A stretch of DNA of 17,842 nt from an uncultured Campylobacter sp. GTDB lineage: Bacteria; Campylobacterota; Campylobacteria; Campylobacterales; Campylobacteraceae. Position numbers and translations under genes: made by a program. How positions within the stretch are numbered: the first letter of the stretch is position 1; every line of letters starts with the position of its first letter. Under the pieces are notes generated by a model. The model worked only from the letters and a program-made list of their open reading frames with translations. It was not told the origin of the DNA and did no database searches. The DNA is taken from the NCBI RefSeq assembly GCF_938045775.1, contig NZ_CALIBH010000279.1, positions 1 to 17,842 of the forward strand, read 5' to 3'. Below are positions 15,356-17,842 of the stretch, in pieces.

Positions 15356-16591
15356 TCAGAGCTTTCCTTGCGCGCCTTTATAGACGTTTTTCACGTCGTA
15401 AACCAGCGAGCCTGCGTAATCAAGCTCAAAAAATTGCTTATGCGCTACGGCGATTACGACGCAGTCAAATTTGCGCAAATCGAGCTTTTGCAGCAGATCG
15501 ATATCGTAGTATCTCTTGGCGTCGGCGGCGCTCGCCCAAGGGTCATAGACGCTTACCTCGCAGCCGAAATTTTTAAGCTCGTTTATCATATCCACGACGC
15601 GCGTATTGCGGGTGTCGGGGCAGTTTTCTTTAAACGTCAGCCCCAAGATCAAGACCTTCGCGCCCTTTACCTTTTCGTCGTATTTTATCATCATCTTAAC
15701 GACCTCCGTAGCGACGTAGCTTCCCATATTATCGTTAATACGGCGGCTTGAGAGGATGATTTCTGGGTGATAACCCACCTCGGTCGCCTTCTGCGCCAGA
15801 TAATACGGATCGATGCCGATACAGTGTCCGCCCACGAGCCCCGGACGGAAGCTTAAGAAATTCCACTTCGTAGCCGCCGCGTCTATAACGTCGTTGGTGT
15901 TGATACCGAGCTTGCCGAATAGGATCGCAAGCTCGTTGATAAAGCCGATATTGATGTCGCGCTGGGTGTTTTCGATCACCTTTGCGGCCTCGGCGACCTT
16001 GATACTGCTAGCGCGAAAGGTGCCGTTTTGAAGTATGCTAAGATAGACGCTATCTACGACATCCAAAGCCTCCGGGGTACTTGCCGAGACGATCTTTTTG
16101 ATCTTCGTGACGGTGTGAATTTTATCGCCCGGATTGATCCGCTCGGGCGAATACCCGCAGAAAAAATCGCGGTTAAATTTCAACCCGCTTACGCACTCTA
16201 AAACCGGCACGCAGTCCTCCTCCGTAGCGCCCGGATAGACGGTGCTTTCATACACGACGATGTCGCCCTTTTTAAGCACGGCTCCGACGCTTTCGCTGGC
16301 CTTTAATAGCGGCGTAAGATCGGGGCGATTTAGCCTATCTACGGGCGTGGGCACGCACACGATGTAAAAATTACTCTGCCTCATATCATCTAGCTTGGCG
16401 CTGAATTTAAGCCCGTTTTGAATCGCCGCAGCAAGCTCCTCGTCGCTAAGCTCCAGAGTGCGGTCGTGCCCGCCGCGCAGCTCGTCTATGCGGTCCTGAG
16501 CTACGTCAAAGCCCACGACCTCATGTTTCGCAGCAAACGCCGCCGCCAAAGGAAGCCCCACGTAGCCAAGTCCGATTATCGCTATTTTCAT
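15356..16591 (-). CDS. UDP-N-acetyl-hexosamine 6-dehydrogenase (TviB/WbpO type)
   Basis: A 411-residue nucleotide-sugar dehydrogenase that makes a UDP-N-acetylhexosaminuronic acid with two NAD+, a precursor of capsule, O-antigen or other surface glycans. The NAD-binding GLGYVGLPLA opens the protein. VCVPTPVDRLNRPDLTPL, YESTVYPGATEEDC and GYSPERINPGD follow. The catalytic domain has Lys204 in EAAKVIEN and the nucleophile Cys257 in GLVGGHCIGIDPYYL. The C-terminal UDP-binding domain includes LGLTFKENCPDTRNTRVVD. The last motifs match TviB/WbpO rather than UDP-glucose dehydrogenase; GlcNAc versus GalNAc substrate cannot be decided. I start at the ATG at 16591 (GAGGGA upstream), where the family begins. 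An ATG at 16612 with AGAGGA is also possible and adds seven residues. No other glycan gene is adjacent. Confidence 0.94.
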   Translation of the reverse strand: MKIAIIGLGYVGLPLAAAFAAKHEVVGFDVAQDRIDELRGGHDRTLELSDEELAAAIQNGLKFSAKLDDMRQSNFYIVCVPTPVDRLNRPDLTPLLKASESVGAVLKKGDIVVYESTVYPGATEEDCVPVLECVSGLKFNRDFFCGYSPERINPGDKIHTVTKIKKIVSASTPEALDVVDSVYLSILQNGTFRASSIKVAEAAKVIENTQRDINIGFINELAILFGKLGINTNDVIDAAATKWNFLSFRPGLVGGHCIGIDPYYLAQKATEVGYHPEIILSSRRINDNMGSYVATEVVKMMIKYDEKVKGAKVLILGLTFKENCPDTRNTRVVDMINELKNFGCEVSVYDPWASAADAKRYYDIDLLQKLDLRKFDCVVIAVAHKQFFELDYAGSLVYDVKNVYKGAQGKL

Positions 16592-16612
16592 TTTTCCCTC
16601 ATTTGCTTTCAT

Positions 16613-17041
16613 ATTTTCCTCTTTTCTTTGCGTTAAATTTTATCGTTAAATTTCGCTCTCAAACTCGCTAAATTTCAGGGCTGCACAGATATATTGCGCG
16701 TCTTAAAATTTAAACATTGCAAGCTCGCTCGCCATTTTACTTGCGCTTATTTGCACGGCGGCAAATTTAAAATTTTGCCTTGATACGGAATTTTACGCCG
16801 CGGCGAAATTCCGCATTGCGATAAAACTCCACCACCTTAGCGCAGCGAGCGACACAGCACGAAATCCCGCGTCGCGATAAAATTCCATCGCCGTGCCGTT
16901 AAAATTTTGCGCCACGAAATTCTATGCCGCCAAAATTCCGCGCCGTAAAATTTAAACGCCTTAAAATTTCAAAAGTCGCGCTAAATTCCGTGAAATTTCG
17001 TCGCCGCAAAATTTTAAAAAACCTCGCGAAATTTAGCAAAT
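16613..17041. repeat. non-coding spacer dense in AAATT words, with degenerate 55-bp repeats
   Basis: This 429-base stretch has no credible gene. It is a string of AAATT, AAAATTT and AAATTCC words separated by short GC-rich pieces such as GCCGC and CGCG. A 34-base segment at 16803-16836 matches 16859-16892 at 27 positions. A third, more degenerate copy starts at 16914 (ACGAAATTCTATGCC), giving a period of 55-56 bases. A 10-base direct repeat, CGTTAAATTT, lies at 16631-16640 and 16644-16653. I find no convincing terminator for the upstream ftsI-like gene. Confidence 0.55.
16637..16642 (-). promoter_or_regulatory. candidate -10 element of the dehydrogenase gene
   Basis: TAAAAT on the minus strand (context ACGATAAAATTTAACG), five of six bases of the consensus, predicts a start near 16630. 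AAAATTT words are so common here that the match is weak evidence. Confidence 0.3.
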
Positions 17042-17842
17042 TTAATCTTTAATTTCAACCGCCTCATCCTTGATCTCGACCTTTTGCGTGGCATTTGCGT
17101 CGGCTGCGGGCTTTAGATAGCCCTCCTCTATCAAAATTCCTACCGCCCGCTTAAAGATCGGCAGCGCATTTTGAGCGGCGTAGTAGCTGCCCCTTTTAGG
17201 CTCGCGCACCAAAACGCCGATCGTGTAGCTGGTGTCCGCGTCGTTGGCAAAGCCGAAAAACGAGCTATTATAGGCGCTCGAATAGCCGCCTCCCTTGGCG
17301 ATGCGCGCAGTGCCCGTCTTGCCGCCGATTTGCAGCCCCGCTACCCGCCCTTTGCGCCCAGTGCCGCTCTCAACCGTTTTGATTAAAATTCCTTTGATTA
17401 CGTCAGCGGTAGGTTTAGAGATTACCTGGCGGGTTTCGCTTTCGTTGACGGTGTAAGTTTTGCCGTTATTTTCTAGATTTTCGACTAGACGCGGGCTAAT
17501 CATGACGCCGCCGTTATTAAAGACGGTGTAGGCATTGAGCATTTGAAGGAAGGTCATCTGCGCACCGTAGCCGTAGCTGATCGTGGCTTTGTAAATTTTA
17601 TTATTCAGGCTTTTGATGCTTGGGATATTTCCGCTTTGCTCATACGGCAGATCGATACCCGTTTTTTGCGACATACCAAAGTTCATAAGCCCATCATAAA
17701 TAGCCTGCCCCTCCAGCCGCTCTGAAATTTTAATCATTCCGATGTTTGAGCTGTGGATGATGATCTCCTCGCCGCTCATCTGCTTAGCAGGGTGCGTGTC
17801 GCGGATCGTGCGAGTACCAAGCTTATAGCTGCCGTTATAGGT
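17042..17842 (-). CDS. ftsI: FtsI-like class B penicillin-binding protein, C-terminal part
   Basis: The last 266 residues of a division-type peptidoglycan transpeptidase; the N-terminal part lies beyond the right edge. The frame is open from the first codon in the window, and the first Met (17779) is internal. The SSN motif is seen in IIIHSSNIGM (about 17744-17752) and KTGT in IGGKTGTARIAKGGG (17309-17320). The SxxK serine must lie just outside. The stretches ISYGYGAQMTFLQMLNAY and FFGFANDADTSYTIGVLV are typical of FtsI/PBP3-like proteins. The C-terminus ends in a short duplicated VEIKDEAVEIKD. FtsI is favoured over PBP2 by these motifs, but the missing N-terminus prevents a firm choice. Confidence 0.88.
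   Translation of the reverse strand, partial: TYNGSYKLGTRTIRDTHPAKQMSGEEIIIHSSNIGMIKISERLEGQAIYDGLMNFGMSQKTGIDLPYEQSGNIPSIKSLNNKIYKATISYGYGAQMTFLQMLNAYTVFNNGGVMISPRLVENLENNGKTYTVNESETRQVISKPTADVIKGILIKTVESGTGRKGRVAGLQIGGKTGTARIAKGGGYSSAYNSSFFGFANDADTSYTIGVLVREPKRGSYYAAQNALPIFKRAVGILIEEGYLKPAADANATQKVEIKDEAVEIKD

Noticed and set aside
16613..17041. Replication origin or attachment site in the AT-word-rich spacer
   Set aside because: No DnaA-box cluster, no dnaA or recombinase gene nearby and no clean flanking duplication.

Overview
The window reads as chromosomal DNA of an epsilonproteobacterium, most likely a Campylobacter of the higher-GC oral group (C. gracilis, C. rectus or C. showae type). 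Three things point there: the frequent AAATTT/AAAATTT words both between and inside genes, the protein sequences, and the gene order hemH - Gfo/Idh-type oxidoreductase - alaS - maf - penicillin-binding protein 1A. From memory, C. jejuni has a similar order around Cj0503c-Cj0508. The species is an inference. I see no rRNA, tRNA, CRISPR array, insertion sequence, integrase or phage gene.

Layout. Positions 3-1892 (minus): a two-helix membrane protein, a lipoprotein, and a YqeY-family protein with its own extended -10 promoter. Positions 2038-2137: a short repeat patch and the terminator of the next gene. Positions 2167-4404 (minus): a complete quinol-type nitric oxide reductase (norZ/qNOR). Upstream lies a perfect ATTGA-N6-TCAAT palindrome centred 41.5 bases before the start site predicted from a TAGAAT -10 box, which is the class II position for a CRP/FNR-family activator. 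Positions 4549-5891 (minus): an AT-rich pair of unrecognised membrane proteins.

Positions 6035-11533 (minus): a tightly packed operon alaS - four-helix membrane protein - maf - PBP1A, with every junction overlapping. A divergent promoter region (11534-11654) separates it from a plus-strand pair, a Gfo/Idh/MocA-like protein and ferrochelatase hemH, joined by an ATGA overlap. The oxidoreductase lacks the usual EKP lysine. The ferrochelatase carries a four-copy 30-bp repeat in frame, apparently absent from normal relatives.

Positions 13779-15119 (minus): a membrane-anchored ankyrin protein whose reading frame continues for 59 codons past a TAA without any start codon, suggesting a nonsense mutation. 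Positions 15356-16591 (minus): a UDP-N-acetylhexosamine dehydrogenase of the TviB/WbpO type, alone. Positions 16613-17041: non-coding DNA dense in AAATT words with about three degenerate 55-bp repeats. Positions 17042-17842 (minus): the C-terminal part of an FtsI-like transpeptidase running off the right edge.

Functional themes are cell-envelope synthesis (PBP1A, FtsI, sugar-nucleotide dehydrogenase), NO detoxification or respiration (norZ), translation (alaS) and heme synthesis (hemH). I find no clear new multi-gene system. The best leads are the norZ control region, the interrupted ankyrin gene, the hemH insertion and the AT-rich membrane pair.
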